Below are positions 1 to 7,895 of a stretch of 64,000 nucleotides of DNA, piece by piece. The DNA is from Bacteroidales bacterium (lineage in GTDB: Bacteria; Bacteroidota; Bacteroidia; Bacteroidales; UBA932), in assembly GCA_028724885.1 (NCBI GenBank), contig JAQYTJ010000031.1, forward strand, positions 95,713 through 159,712, read 5' to 3'. Position numbers and translations under genes: made by a program. Numbering within the stretch: position 1 is the stretch's first letter; every line of letters starts with the position of its first letter. The notes below the pieces were generated by a model that worked only from the letters and a program-made list of their open reading frames with translations, searched no databases and had not been told where the DNA came from.

Positions 1-686
1 TATCATTCTGTAGTGAATGTATATTATGCGTCAAACTATTAAGATTCGCATTTATGCAATAATGATACAGTGCTTCTGGAAGATATACAACTTTTCGAGG
101 AAAAGACAAAATCTTACATAACACAATAAGATCTTCCCTACTCACTATCCCAATATCAAAAGCAATGGGACATGGTTTCCTGTAACAACATGCCCTAATC
201 AATTTATTAGGCAGACCTCCCATATGATTAAGAATAATATCTTTAATTGCACCTACACTATCTTCAGGGACAGGTCCTTGTTTAGAAATTATGGGCTTCA
301 GTTTACCTCTATCAAGAATTATGTCACAGACCACAATATCGGCCAAAGACTCCTTAGCTAAAACAAACATCTTCTCCAGCATATTTCGATCCACCCAGTC
401 ATCTGAGTCAAACTGGATGCAGTATTCACCCAACATATTGTCGATTCCCATCTGCCTCGCACTTGCAACTCCACCATTCTGCTTATGGAATGACCTGACC
501 CGTTTATCTTTCCGAGCATACTCATCACAAATCTCCCCCGAGAGATCAGTGCTACCATCATCAATCAATAGCAACTCAAAGTCTTTGAACGTCTGGTCAA
601 GGACGCTATCAATGCATTTGCAAAGATATTTCTCTGAGTTATAAATCGGTACAATTACTGAAATTTTAGGAAGCATTTCTGACATT
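1..686 (-). CDS. Glycosyltransferase family 2 (3' end outside window)
   Basis: The minus-strand frame opens at ATG 686 and is still open at base 1, so about 228 codons of the N-terminal part are visible. The protein begins MSEMLPKISVIVPIYNSEKY, the classic start of GT-A fold family 2 enzymes, followed by LLIDDGSTDLSGEICDEYA and a DSDD metal/nucleotide-sugar motif near residue 95. Such enzymes add one sugar from a nucleotide donor to a lipid-linked glycan at the inner membrane. It lies 16 bp downstream of the pyruvyl transferase in the same direction, so it is probably the next gene of the polysaccharide operon. The sugar specificity cannot be told. Confidence 0.9.
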
Positions 687-702
687 TTGAACAAATTTAA
701 GA

Positions 703-1860
703 CTATTCACTCTTCAAGTTTTCCTGCAGGAATCGTTTGCTGTCATTGACATATGATGCGAGGTCATCCTTAATTCTATCGAAATCTAAAGATAATTTAT
801 AGCATCTTTCAATGTCTAAGCTAGTTTCCACAGCCATCTCCTCCAAATCCATTCGTTTCAATAAATTAAGGATCCTACTATCCGTTGAGTCATTCAGACA
901 ATACGCTTTTTTGTGAAAGATTGTTGAGAAGACAAGAAGATGGAAAGAGTCTCCACAAGTAGCAACCGACTTTTTAATCACAGTCAAGAATTCCTTAGGC
1001 CCAATAGCTGGCCAGTATTGAATCATCGGGTAATCTTTTATTTTCTTCGGGGGGAAAGATCTATTTGTATAAACCGGAAGGTTATAAATTTCACCTACAG
1101 TATTTGCCAATTTAATGAGAGATGGGGTTGGCCTTAAACAGTAAAAGAAAATATACTCACCTTTAGGAGCGCAATCTTCAGGAGCTGATATTCCCTCATA
1201 ATCTTGAGATGATAATAATAATGTTGGGTCGCATACAACATTAATTCTTTGATCAGAGACTTTATCCTTAAACGCATGAGATAGCGATAATGAGGACTGG
1301 AATAAGCTTTCTAGAAAACTTTTACCTATATCTTCTCTGACTGATAAAGCATCAAATCCCTTTAAATTTGATTGAATATAATTCCTGTCAATACGTTCAA
1401 AAGGGTAAGGCCCTAATGACGGAGCATATGCTATTTTTTTGACATCAACAGGAAGAAAATTCCCAAAATAAGCTCTATCACCATCACCGCAACTGATCCA
1501 AATTTGATCACTTCCGCAAATCAAAATATCGTACCTGTGTCCTATTTTTGACAATTCAGAATTAGTATGGTATTCTTTAGTTATGTTTAACTCTTCTTTT
1601 ATGAACTTTTCGAATTTATGCCATCTTATTAATTCTGGGTACAGTGCAGAAGGATTGAATAATAGGAGCAAAAGAAATTGCTTTATTCCGCGTAAATGTA
1701 GTGAGATAGGGCTTGGATAGATTCGCCTCTGTTTATTGGTACGGAAATTAATTATCTCTACCTTATGACCTAGGCGCTGCACATAGGTTTGTAACGCCCA
1801 CGCTTGGAGCATTGAGCCGTAATTATGAGAAGCGTGGAAAGTAATTATGCCTATTATCAT
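703..1860 (-). CDS. Polysaccharide pyruvyl transferase family protein
   Basis: 385 residues starting MIIGIITFHASHNYGSMLQA, the N-terminal signature of the CsaB/WcaK pyruvyl transferase family (PF04230): an early ITFH..NYGS.LQA nucleotide-binding strand, then ICGSDQIW near residue 115 and a late CGDSFHLLVFS stretch near residue 295. Family members add pyruvate ketals to, or otherwise modify, cell-surface glycans. Its start overlaps the stop of the upstream iron-sulfur protein by 4 bp (ATGA), so the two are translationally coupled. This pairing is common in Bacteroidota polysaccharide loci. The acceptor sugar is unknown. Confidence 0.88.
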   Translation of the reverse strand: MIIGIITFHASHNYGSMLQAWALQTYVQRLGHKVEIINFRTNKQRRIYPSPISLHLRGIKQFLLLLLFNPSALYPELIRWHKFEKFIKEELNITKEYHTNSELSKIGHRYDILICGSDQIWISCGDGDRAYFGNFLPVDVKKIAYAPSLGPYPFERIDRNYIQSNLKGFDALSVREDIGKSFLESLFQSSLSLSHAFKDKVSDQRINVVCDPTLLLSSQDYEGISAPEDCAPKGEYIFFYCLRPTPSLIKLANTVGEIYNLPVYTNRSFPPKKIKDYPMIQYWPAIGPKEFLTVIKKSVATCGDSFHLLVFSTIFHKKAYCLNDSTDSRILNLLKRMDLEEMAVETSLDIERCYKLSLDFDRIKDDLASYVNDSKRFLQENLKSE

Positions 1861-3071
1861 TTGTTTATAAGTTTTGCTTTGATTCTTGACGCAAGACTCA
1901 AAAGATGGAGTTTTAACAATAATCTGACTAGCCGTCTCTTCCGATGGATTGGCCGCATATACCTATTGCAAGCATTATCATTGTCTACAATGTACTCAGA
2001 AATAAACTTATTCCTTTCAGGGGGGAGAATTGACGGGCACTGAAGGTTTCTGTTTCCTTTAATTCCTTCCTCAATGTTTCTTTCCTCAAAACGAGCATTG
2101 GAAGTTATTCGTTCTAAAGCCTTTTTTCCACGACTAGTATTGACAAGGACCAATGAGATACCATTCTCCTTAGGAACAGAAGTTTCCCCAATTCCCCAAA
2201 AATCGGCAATAGTTATATCACCGACTCTTTCTGGTCGAGCATATTCGCAATGGTAACAACAGTCTCTAAAGATAAGCGCATTGAAGAAAGCCGTAATATA
2301 AAAGTCATCTCCGACCCTGCCACTATCTCGAAACAAGATATCCCTGCCATTTTTGTCCTTTAAAAAAAGTCCAAATATGATATTTACTCCATCTTTTTTC
2401 CCGGGAGTACCTACTTTCTCTCTAAATATTACTGTGACACCGTCGTGATCCGCACCAATGCTATCCAGTCGGCGCTCAACATCTTGCCTAAGCAATTTCT
2501 GGGATGGAACACCGTGGCAAACCAGGTCAACAAGCAGAATGTTTTCGTAATCCTTCTGCAAATAAGATTTAAGTCCAGCGACTTGACATGGGGTTCCGAA
2601 GAAAAGTACATGCCTCCCTTCGATAGTATTCTTACGGACATCTTTATAAATGTAATTTATATTACTTTGGACATATTTACTCTTTTTGATTAACGCAAGA
2701 TCGGAGATAGAATCAATTCGCCTATGAGCGATGTCATGATAGTCATTTTCTACACACCCGTATACCACCCCACCATCCACAATGGCAGCCTGTGCAAGAA
2801 GCGAAGATGCTCCTCCGCTAGAACTTGACAGTAAATCTTCCTTATCCTTAGCAATAAGTGCATAAGCATTTAGCGGATATTTCTTATCGATAAGATTATT
2901 AACCGGGCAAATTTTAGCACAAAAATGGCAATTAATACAAAGATCTTGATTGATAGAAGGGTGGATATCGCCAAGTGGCCCCTGAGCAGTCATGGTTATC
3001 GCACTCTTTGGGCAGATGTTTATGCAAGCAGAACATCCCGTACATTGGTCATATTTACAAATCTGTTCCAT
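1857..3071 (-). CDS. Coenzyme F420 hydrogenase/dehydrogenase beta-subunit-like iron-sulfur protein
   Basis: 404 residues. The N-terminus carries two ferredoxin-type clusters: CTGCSACINICPKSAI near residues 9-25 and CINCHFCAKICPVN near residues 46-60, each CxxCxxCxxxCP. The rest matches the FrhB-like N- and C-terminal domains (PF04422/PF04432), with FFGTPCQVAGL near residue 157, VCHGVPS near 185 and a cysteine cluster CCYHCEYARPERVGDI near 275. In Bacteroidota polysaccharide loci this family travels with pyruvyl transferases. Known relatives move electrons to a flavin, but the role in glycan synthesis has not been established. It is the third gene of a tight minus-strand operon behind the flippase (6-bp gap). 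Confidence 0.87.
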   Translation of the reverse strand: MEQICKYDQCTGCSACINICPKSAITMTAQGPLGDIHPSINQDLCINCHFCAKICPVNNLIDKKYPLNAYALIAKDKEDLLSSSSGGASSLLAQAAIVDGGVVYGCVENDYHDIAHRRIDSISDLALIKKSKYVQSNINYIYKDVRKNTIEGRHVLFFGTPCQVAGLKSYLQKDYENILLVDLVCHGVPSQKLLRQDVERRLDSIGADHDGVTVIFREKVGTPGKKDGVNIIFGLFLKDKNGRDILFRDSGRVGDDFYITAFFNALIFRDCCYHCEYARPERVGDITIADFWGIGETSVPKENGISLVLVNTSRGKKALERITSNARFEERNIEEGIKGNRNLQCPSILPPERNKFISEYIVDNDNACNRYMRPIHRKRRLVRLLLKLHLLSLASRIKAKLINK

Positions 3072-3077
3072 GATGTT

Positions 3078-4625
3078 CTATCGAATTCTTCTCAACATAT
3101 GATTTTTTATTGTATTTGTCAAGAAATTCCTTTCGCTCTTATTGAATACAAAGAAGAAAAATCCAGAAATCATGCATAACAATGAAATAGTTGTAACAAA
3201 TATTATGTGAAGGATTCGACTGTTTATAGTGACATGGTTAACGGAAAAGGCAAGCACAGCGAAAGCAAAAATCGAAATTAGAGCGGGTCTAAGCACTGTA
3301 ACGTCAAGCCATTGTTTGATGTTGAGTCCTTTGAAAAAGTGCTTAGTGAATACTAATCTGACAAACATCAGGATAGCAAAAATTGTAGTCCTGATGATTA
3401 TGACAATATATGGCGGGAAATTGCCTAATAAGAGGAAAAGCCAACTCAACAAGAAATTAGCCCCATAGGTGAATAGAGTCGCAATCTGATAGCGTTTTAT
3501 ATCTGTTTGGGCATTTATAGTCATCCAGAGTGGGCCTGTGACGGTATCCAGATACAGGCTCAACAATGTCCAACGACAAAACTCCACAGTATATTGCGGA
3601 TAGCTTCCAAGCCAAATCAAGAGTACTTTGTCAATCTCGAAGTACATAGGGACTAGGAAAATGAGAATAAGGAAACTCGAAATCTTGCTGCTACGTAGGA
3701 TGAGACTTTGAAGGTATTGCCAATCTTGCGAAACATAAGATTTGATAATCTGAGGATTAAAAGCCGTCTGAAAATTAGTTACGAATCCGCTTACAACATT
3801 GACAATAGAGTTGCTCACACCCATCGCAGCATTAACAGCCACATTGAAAAAATAGTTCACAAGGACAGTCACGCCTTGATTCGTCCCGACTATTGAAGCC
3901 TGTCCTAAGAGGCTCCATGAGGTAAATGAGAAAATTTGTTTCAAGAGATTCTTGTCCTGGGGTTTCTTCCATTTACAAATTGAAAAATGACGATAGCAAT
4001 AGAATCTATATGCTGCCATTATCAATATAGCAACGGAGAATAGCAAGATCCCATAATTTATCATTCCGTCTCCCGGTAAAACAACAATGAAATATGCTAC
4101 TCCAAGTTTGCAGATAGCCTCAATGATGGTGAAGTATGCGTAAACATCCATCCTCTCGAAAGCTACTATCGCACTACTGAAAGGAGACTGCATTATGCTA
4201 AATACAGCAGTCAGAACAGAAAATTGGTAGACGAAATTTGCTGCTGCCATTCTGTTTTCCGGTATATTTAGGACGTCATTAATGCACCATAATCCGACAG
4301 ATTCAGCCAGCAACAAAACAATTCCTGCAATCAATGCATGAGCGACAACGCATGTGTTAAATACATTCTTAACTGTCTGTTCTGTCCCTCCAGCGATTTC
4401 TGCAGTAATATAGCGTTTTGTGGCAGATGAGAGACCACCATTAAGAAAAGAGAAAAAAACAATTACGCTGCCTACTACATTGTATGTACCATAATCGTCA
4501 ACTCCTAGAGCATTGAAAACAATTCTGGCAGTAAAAAGAGATACCACCAGCATCACGAACATTCGTACATACATGTACAAAGTGTTCTTCACAATCCTCT
4601 TATTTCTTGTAGTATTACTTTCCAC
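3078..4625 (-). CDS. Wzx-type lipid-linked oligosaccharide flippase (MOP superfamily)
   Basis: 515 residues, almost wholly hydrophobic, with 12-14 predicted membrane segments and short basic loops. The start MESNTTRNKRIVKNTLYMYV is followed by LFTARIVFNALGVDDYGTYNVV, the usual first helices of polysaccharide-biosynthesis flippases; LSSATKRYITAEIAG follows near residue 65. Such proteins move undecaprenyl-linked repeat units from the cytoplasmic to the periplasmic face of the inner membrane. It is the first gene visible in the minus-strand run flippase, iron-sulfur protein, pyruvyl transferase, glycosyltransferase. Upstream lies the accessory island rather than more glycan genes, so the original operon head may have been displaced. 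Confidence 0.9.
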   Translation of the reverse strand: MESNTTRNKRIVKNTLYMYVRMFVMLVVSLFTARIVFNALGVDDYGTYNVVGSVIVFFSFLNGGLSSATKRYITAEIAGGTEQTVKNVFNTCVVAHALIAGIVLLLAESVGLWCINDVLNIPENRMAAANFVYQFSVLTAVFSIMQSPFSSAIVAFERMDVYAYFTIIEAICKLGVAYFIVVLPGDGMINYGILLFSVAILIMAAYRFYCYRHFSICKWKKPQDKNLLKQIFSFTSWSLLGQASIVGTNQGVTVLVNYFFNVAVNAAMGVSNSIVNVVSGFVTNFQTAFNPQIIKSYVSQDWQYLQSLILRSSKISSFLILIFLVPMYFEIDKVLLIWLGSYPQYTVEFCRWTLLSLYLDTVTGPLWMTINAQTDIKRYQIATLFTYGANFLLSWLFLLLGNFPPYIVIIIRTTIFAILMFVRLVFTKHFFKGLNIKQWLDVTVLRPALISIFAFAVLAFSVNHVTINSRILHIIFVTTISLLCMISGFFFFVFNKSERNFLTNTIKNHMLRRIR

Positions 4626-4794
4626 ACCTAATCGGCAAGCCTCGTATTATTCTCAAAAACACCACACCTAACGAAGAGATTAATTGAACATAATTAAATT
4701 CCAAGAGTATCCCAAGAGAAAGGCATATAATCTTATTTCGCTATTTTTTCAATCTTCTTTATCGGCTAATTCAAAAACATTTGCAAACATAGTA

Positions 4795-4938
4795 TTAACT
4801 TCCAATCAACTCTGTTTCTTCCTCTTTAGTACCCAGAAAAGACCTTTGGATCTCAGGAATTGCAATCTCCCCTACCTGAATCATATTCAGAATGTTAGAA
4901 ACCAGATACTGGTTTACGGAGTAGTTAGCGTTAGTCAT
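4795..4938 (-). pseudogene. DUF262 (GmrSD-like) N-terminal stub
   Basis: A 47-codon minus-strand frame with ATG at 4938 reads MTNANYSVNQYLVSNILNMI and then QVGEIAIPEIQR before diverging and stopping at 4795. The segment from NQYLVSNIL to EIAIPEIQR is the conserved start of DUF262 proteins, the ParB-like nuclease domain seen in GmrSD type IV restriction enzymes. The usual continuation of about 500 residues is absent, so this is a remnant with an intact start and lost body. Its ATG overlaps the stop of a 31-codon frame upstream (ATGA), whose product is not recognised. It points to earlier defence genes at this spot. Confidence 0.6.
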
Positions 4939-5492
4939 AAGTCATAGTAATGGTTTGGAATACAATATATATAGGCTTTACCAAGATTCCTCCTCAAGAA
5001 ATAACAATGATGGTGTTCTCGTTGCGACATGGAACTTCCTCCACAATCAAAACCGCCAGATGGTTTTAGAATGTAACAAAATCTCCTAGTCCTGCATTGG
5101 CGCACATAAAGTTAATAGCCAAGCAGTTAGCATAAACAGAGCCAAAGAATGGGGCATTGCCCAAGCCTGAATACATCATATATATAAATTTAGGGCGACA
5201 TAGCACCTTGCCACAGCACCTCGCCACCCTAACAACTTCTTCCAAAGTTAGTAAATATTTTATGGAATTTGTTGAATTAGACTACAATGTTGGGATTGGT
5301 TTCAACCCGCTTGTGGCCATGAGCAGGTACTAAATGTATTTAGCATCAAAAAAGGGTGACTGAAGACCTTTCGCAGGTGTTCCGTGACAAGTGAGCTCAA
5401 AACAGCTAATCACGCTCATAGGAAATCAGATTCGAAGAACGAAGGTAGTCCAGGACAACCGAGAGATGTAAGCATCCGATGAAATGCATATT
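4939..5492. other. Non-coding remnant region between DUF262 stub and IS4 fragment
   Basis: No intact gene is visible. On the minus strand two short frames remain: one of 31 codons ending at 4936 (starting MSQREHHHCYF) and one of about 37 codons ending near 5065 (starting MMYSGLGNAPFF). Neither is recognised; they look like tails of decayed genes. From about 5310 the sequence changes character and becomes rich in short self-complementary segments, leading into the hairpin at 5493-5516. This could be the 5' remnant of a structured RNA such as a group II intron, but that is inference only. Confidence 0.3.
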
Positions 5493-5516
5493 GTAGCCTG
5501 GCGAGAGCCGGGCTAC
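5493..5516. other. Stable hairpin with GAGA tetraloop
   Basis: GTAGCCTGGC and GCCGGGCTAC form a 10-bp stem (one G-U pair) closed by a GAGA (GNRA) tetraloop. It sits just before the transposase fragment and is not followed by a T-run, so it is not a typical terminator. GNRA-capped stems are typical of folded RNAs such as group II intron domains; no catalytic domain V was found nearby. Confidence 0.45.
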
Positions 5517-5518
5517 CT

Positions 5519-6052
5519 TTGCAAATAAAATCGAAGCATATGATGACACGAGAAGAGATAGCCGCAATCGATCGGGAATGCGAGGAGCAGCACGTCATCA
5601 TTGGAGACCGGACCGTTCACCTTTCTGGCTACGTCAGCGAGAAGAAGTATCCGGAAGGCTTGCGCATGGTAGAGTTCTATGATGCTGAGAAAGAAGAGGT
5701 TATCGCCTTCGTAACCAACAACTTTGAACTTGGGCCGCTTGTCATTGCCAACATCTACCGCAACCGGTGGCAGATCGAGACGTTCTTCAAATGGATCAAG
5801 GGAAACCTGACGGTCAAAGCCCTCTGGGGCTACTCCGAAAATGCTGTCAAGATCCATCTTTGGGTCGCAATCAGTTCGTACTTGTTGATCGCCTGGGTGA
5901 AAGCCGCTCTCAAAAGCCCGCTGACCATCACGGAAGTCTCAAAGGTCGTTGAGGCCTCACTCCTTGCCAAGAGGGATCTTCGAGAACTACTGGACGTTCC
6001 AGACCCGCTCACTCAAAATCAGAATGTCAATGAACTTGAATTAAACTTATAA
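5519..6052 (+). pseudogene. IS4-family transposase, C-terminal fragment
   Basis: The frame covers 177 codons from a TTG. The segment FVTNNFELGPLVIANIYRNR near residues 68-85 and the following WQIETFFKWIKGNL is the Y-(2)-R-(3)-E-(6)-K signature of IS4 DDE transposases, with E the third catalytic residue. The first two catalytic aspartates, expected about 150-200 residues earlier, are missing; the frame is closed by a TGA at 5480. No terminal inverted repeat is visible. It is therefore a dead remnant. It is a different subtype from the IS4-type element at 57791-58795. Confidence 0.8.
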
Positions 6053-6068
6053 ACCAAAATTTATCGCA

Positions 6069-7895
6069 TCAGTAGTAATCATCAAAAGCAAATTCTCCTT
6101 GCAAGTTAATGCTACGAATATCTATGTCCACCCCAACCAAAGCTCTCCTAATCTCTTCATCTGCTATAGATTTGGGTACTGCCAATGCCAGAAATTGCCT
6201 AGCCCTCGAACAAGCTACATATATCATTCGCTGTCTCTCAGTCATGACTTTAACAGTATTACTTGGAAAATCTTTCAGTGAAACACTTTGTCCCCTGCTA
6301 TCAGACGACAAGAACAGAAGCACCGCATCTAAGGTCGCTCCCTTTACTGCATGTATAGTATCTATTCTCCTGTGATAGTCACTCTCTTTATCGTTTGATT
6401 GATGATATTGTTCCATAGGAACATCTGCCATTTCTTTCATTTTATATCCTTTTTGCTTTTGATGTGGAACAAAAATAGGCATCTCTTTAAGTTCCCAATA
6501 ATCCTTCAATAACATGCATGTCTGTTCTGACCATTCTTTGAAACTCAATGAAAATGCAGGTACTCGTTTTATGAAACCAAATATCCTCGCATTCCAATCC
6601 ACATTATGTTCAATTTCATGTACAAATTCACGCCTTGCATCAAAATCATTATCAGCAAAAAGTTCAGCTAATACAAGTCTTATTTTTCTGAATGCATAAT
6701 CCAGATCACCCAAATCAAAAGCTAAAGTGGCATCTATTATCAAATAAGGCAGATGCTGTTCGGTTTTCCAGTACTTAAAATCAACATCCTTAACACCTGC
6801 TAGCTCCTTACATTTATTTATACCACGCGCTAATATGATTTTGCTTGAGAGTTTATTATCATCACAAACTTTATAGAAGTCTTGAATAATATCTTTAATA
6901 TTTCCATCATCATACTTATACACGATAATTGGAATTCCTTTGTCCTCCACACCATACGAAGTAATAGTAGGTATATCACTTGATTTCAGTTTACTATACA
7001 AATCTATTATACGTTGGTTAGAACGTCGACATTCAGACAGCGCTAAAACATTCCACTCTTCTTCTTTCATCATTTTTTGCAGTAGCTCTGGCCTGGCGTT
7101 ATTGAATCCATAGATGGACTGGCAAATATCTCCCACAAACTCAAGGTTTTGTAAACCAGCTCTACTTAACAGTTTGAAAAACTCAAAATGCTGTTCGGAA
7201 TTATCCTGTGCCTCATCAACGATGATATACGGGAAACGCATCACTAGTGCTTTAGCTACGTCCTGATGTCGCTCCAATATATCACATGCTATCCATAATG
7301 CATCGCTGCTTGTTATAAAGCCTTTCTTTAAACGATATGTAAAAGCTGCATTACAATAGGCAATTTCAGTTTCAGTTATAGTTTTGTGATTCCATTTAAA
7401 GGACGTCTTGTCTCTTGAAACCAATGATGGATTTTTACGATACATCAGACTTGTGTAAGATCGGAGTGCCATTACTGGGTATTGCTGCCATTTGCCGCTT
7501 ATTTTAACATTGTTGTAATAAATCCGGTCTAGTATTTCTGCCTCGTTTACGACTATTGGTCTTTGTTTACACTCATCGCATAAATACCAAAATGGAAGCA
7601 CTACATATTGCATGATAAAACTATCAATAGTCAACACCTCATTGGGAAAAGTTAGGCTTTCATCATGCATCTCCCTGTATTTTTGTTTTAACTCAGCACA
7701 AGCCTTATTGGTGAATGACAGGCAGGCAAACCCTGTATGCTTTCCATAATTCTCTTCACAATAACGTGACACCGTTAAAAGTTTCTTTACAATGCTCGTG
7801 GTCTTTCCACTACCTGGACACGCCGTTAGGATAGTATAACCACGTGCATCAAGGTATGCTCGTCGTTGAAGTGTTATATCATAATCCATACTCAC
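6069..7895 (-). CDS. gajB-like: UvrD-like superfamily 1 helicase (GajB-like)
   Basis: 608 residues. Walker A is CPGSGKT near residues 26-32, motif II is VDEAQDNS near 227, motif III region is GDICQSIYGF near 255, and late motifs are IDTIHAVKGATLD near 510 and MIYVACSRAR near 560. This is the 3'-5' UvrD/Rep/PcrA fold. Its start overlaps the stop of the OLD nuclease by 4 bp. A UvrD-like helicase directly behind an OLD nuclease is the defining arrangement of Gabija defence (GajA-GajB; class 2 OLD), where GajB is thought to respond to DNA ends made during phage infection. It is somewhat longer than the classical GajB of about 490 residues. Function is inferred from domains and pairing. Confidence 0.85.
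   Translation of the reverse strand: MSMDYDITLQRRAYLDARGYTILTACPGSGKTTSIVKKLLTVSRYCEENYGKHTGFACLSFTNKACAELKQKYREMHDESLTFPNEVLTIDSFIMQYVVLPFWYLCDECKQRPIVVNEAEILDRIYYNNVKISGKWQQYPVMALRSYTSLMYRKNPSLVSRDKTSFKWNHKTITETEIAYCNAAFTYRLKKGFITSSDALWIACDILERHQDVAKALVMRFPYIIVDEAQDNSEQHFEFFKLLSRAGLQNLEFVGDICQSIYGFNNARPELLQKMMKEEEWNVLALSECRRSNQRIIDLYSKLKSSDIPTITSYGVEDKGIPIIVYKYDDGNIKDIIQDFYKVCDDNKLSSKIILARGINKCKELAGVKDVDFKYWKTEQHLPYLIIDATLAFDLGDLDYAFRKIRLVLAELFADNDFDARREFVHEIEHNVDWNARIFGFIKRVPAFSLSFKEWSEQTCMLLKDYWELKEMPIFVPHQKQKGYKMKEMADVPMEQYHQSNDKESDYHRRIDTIHAVKGATLDAVLLFLSSDSRGQSVSLKDFPSNTVKVMTERQRMIYVACSRARQFLALAVPKSIADEEIRRALVGVDIDIRSINLQGEFAFDDYY

Noticed and set aside
4684..4947. 87-codon plus-strand frame
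   Set aside because: It is antisense to the DUF262 stub and has no recognisable feature.
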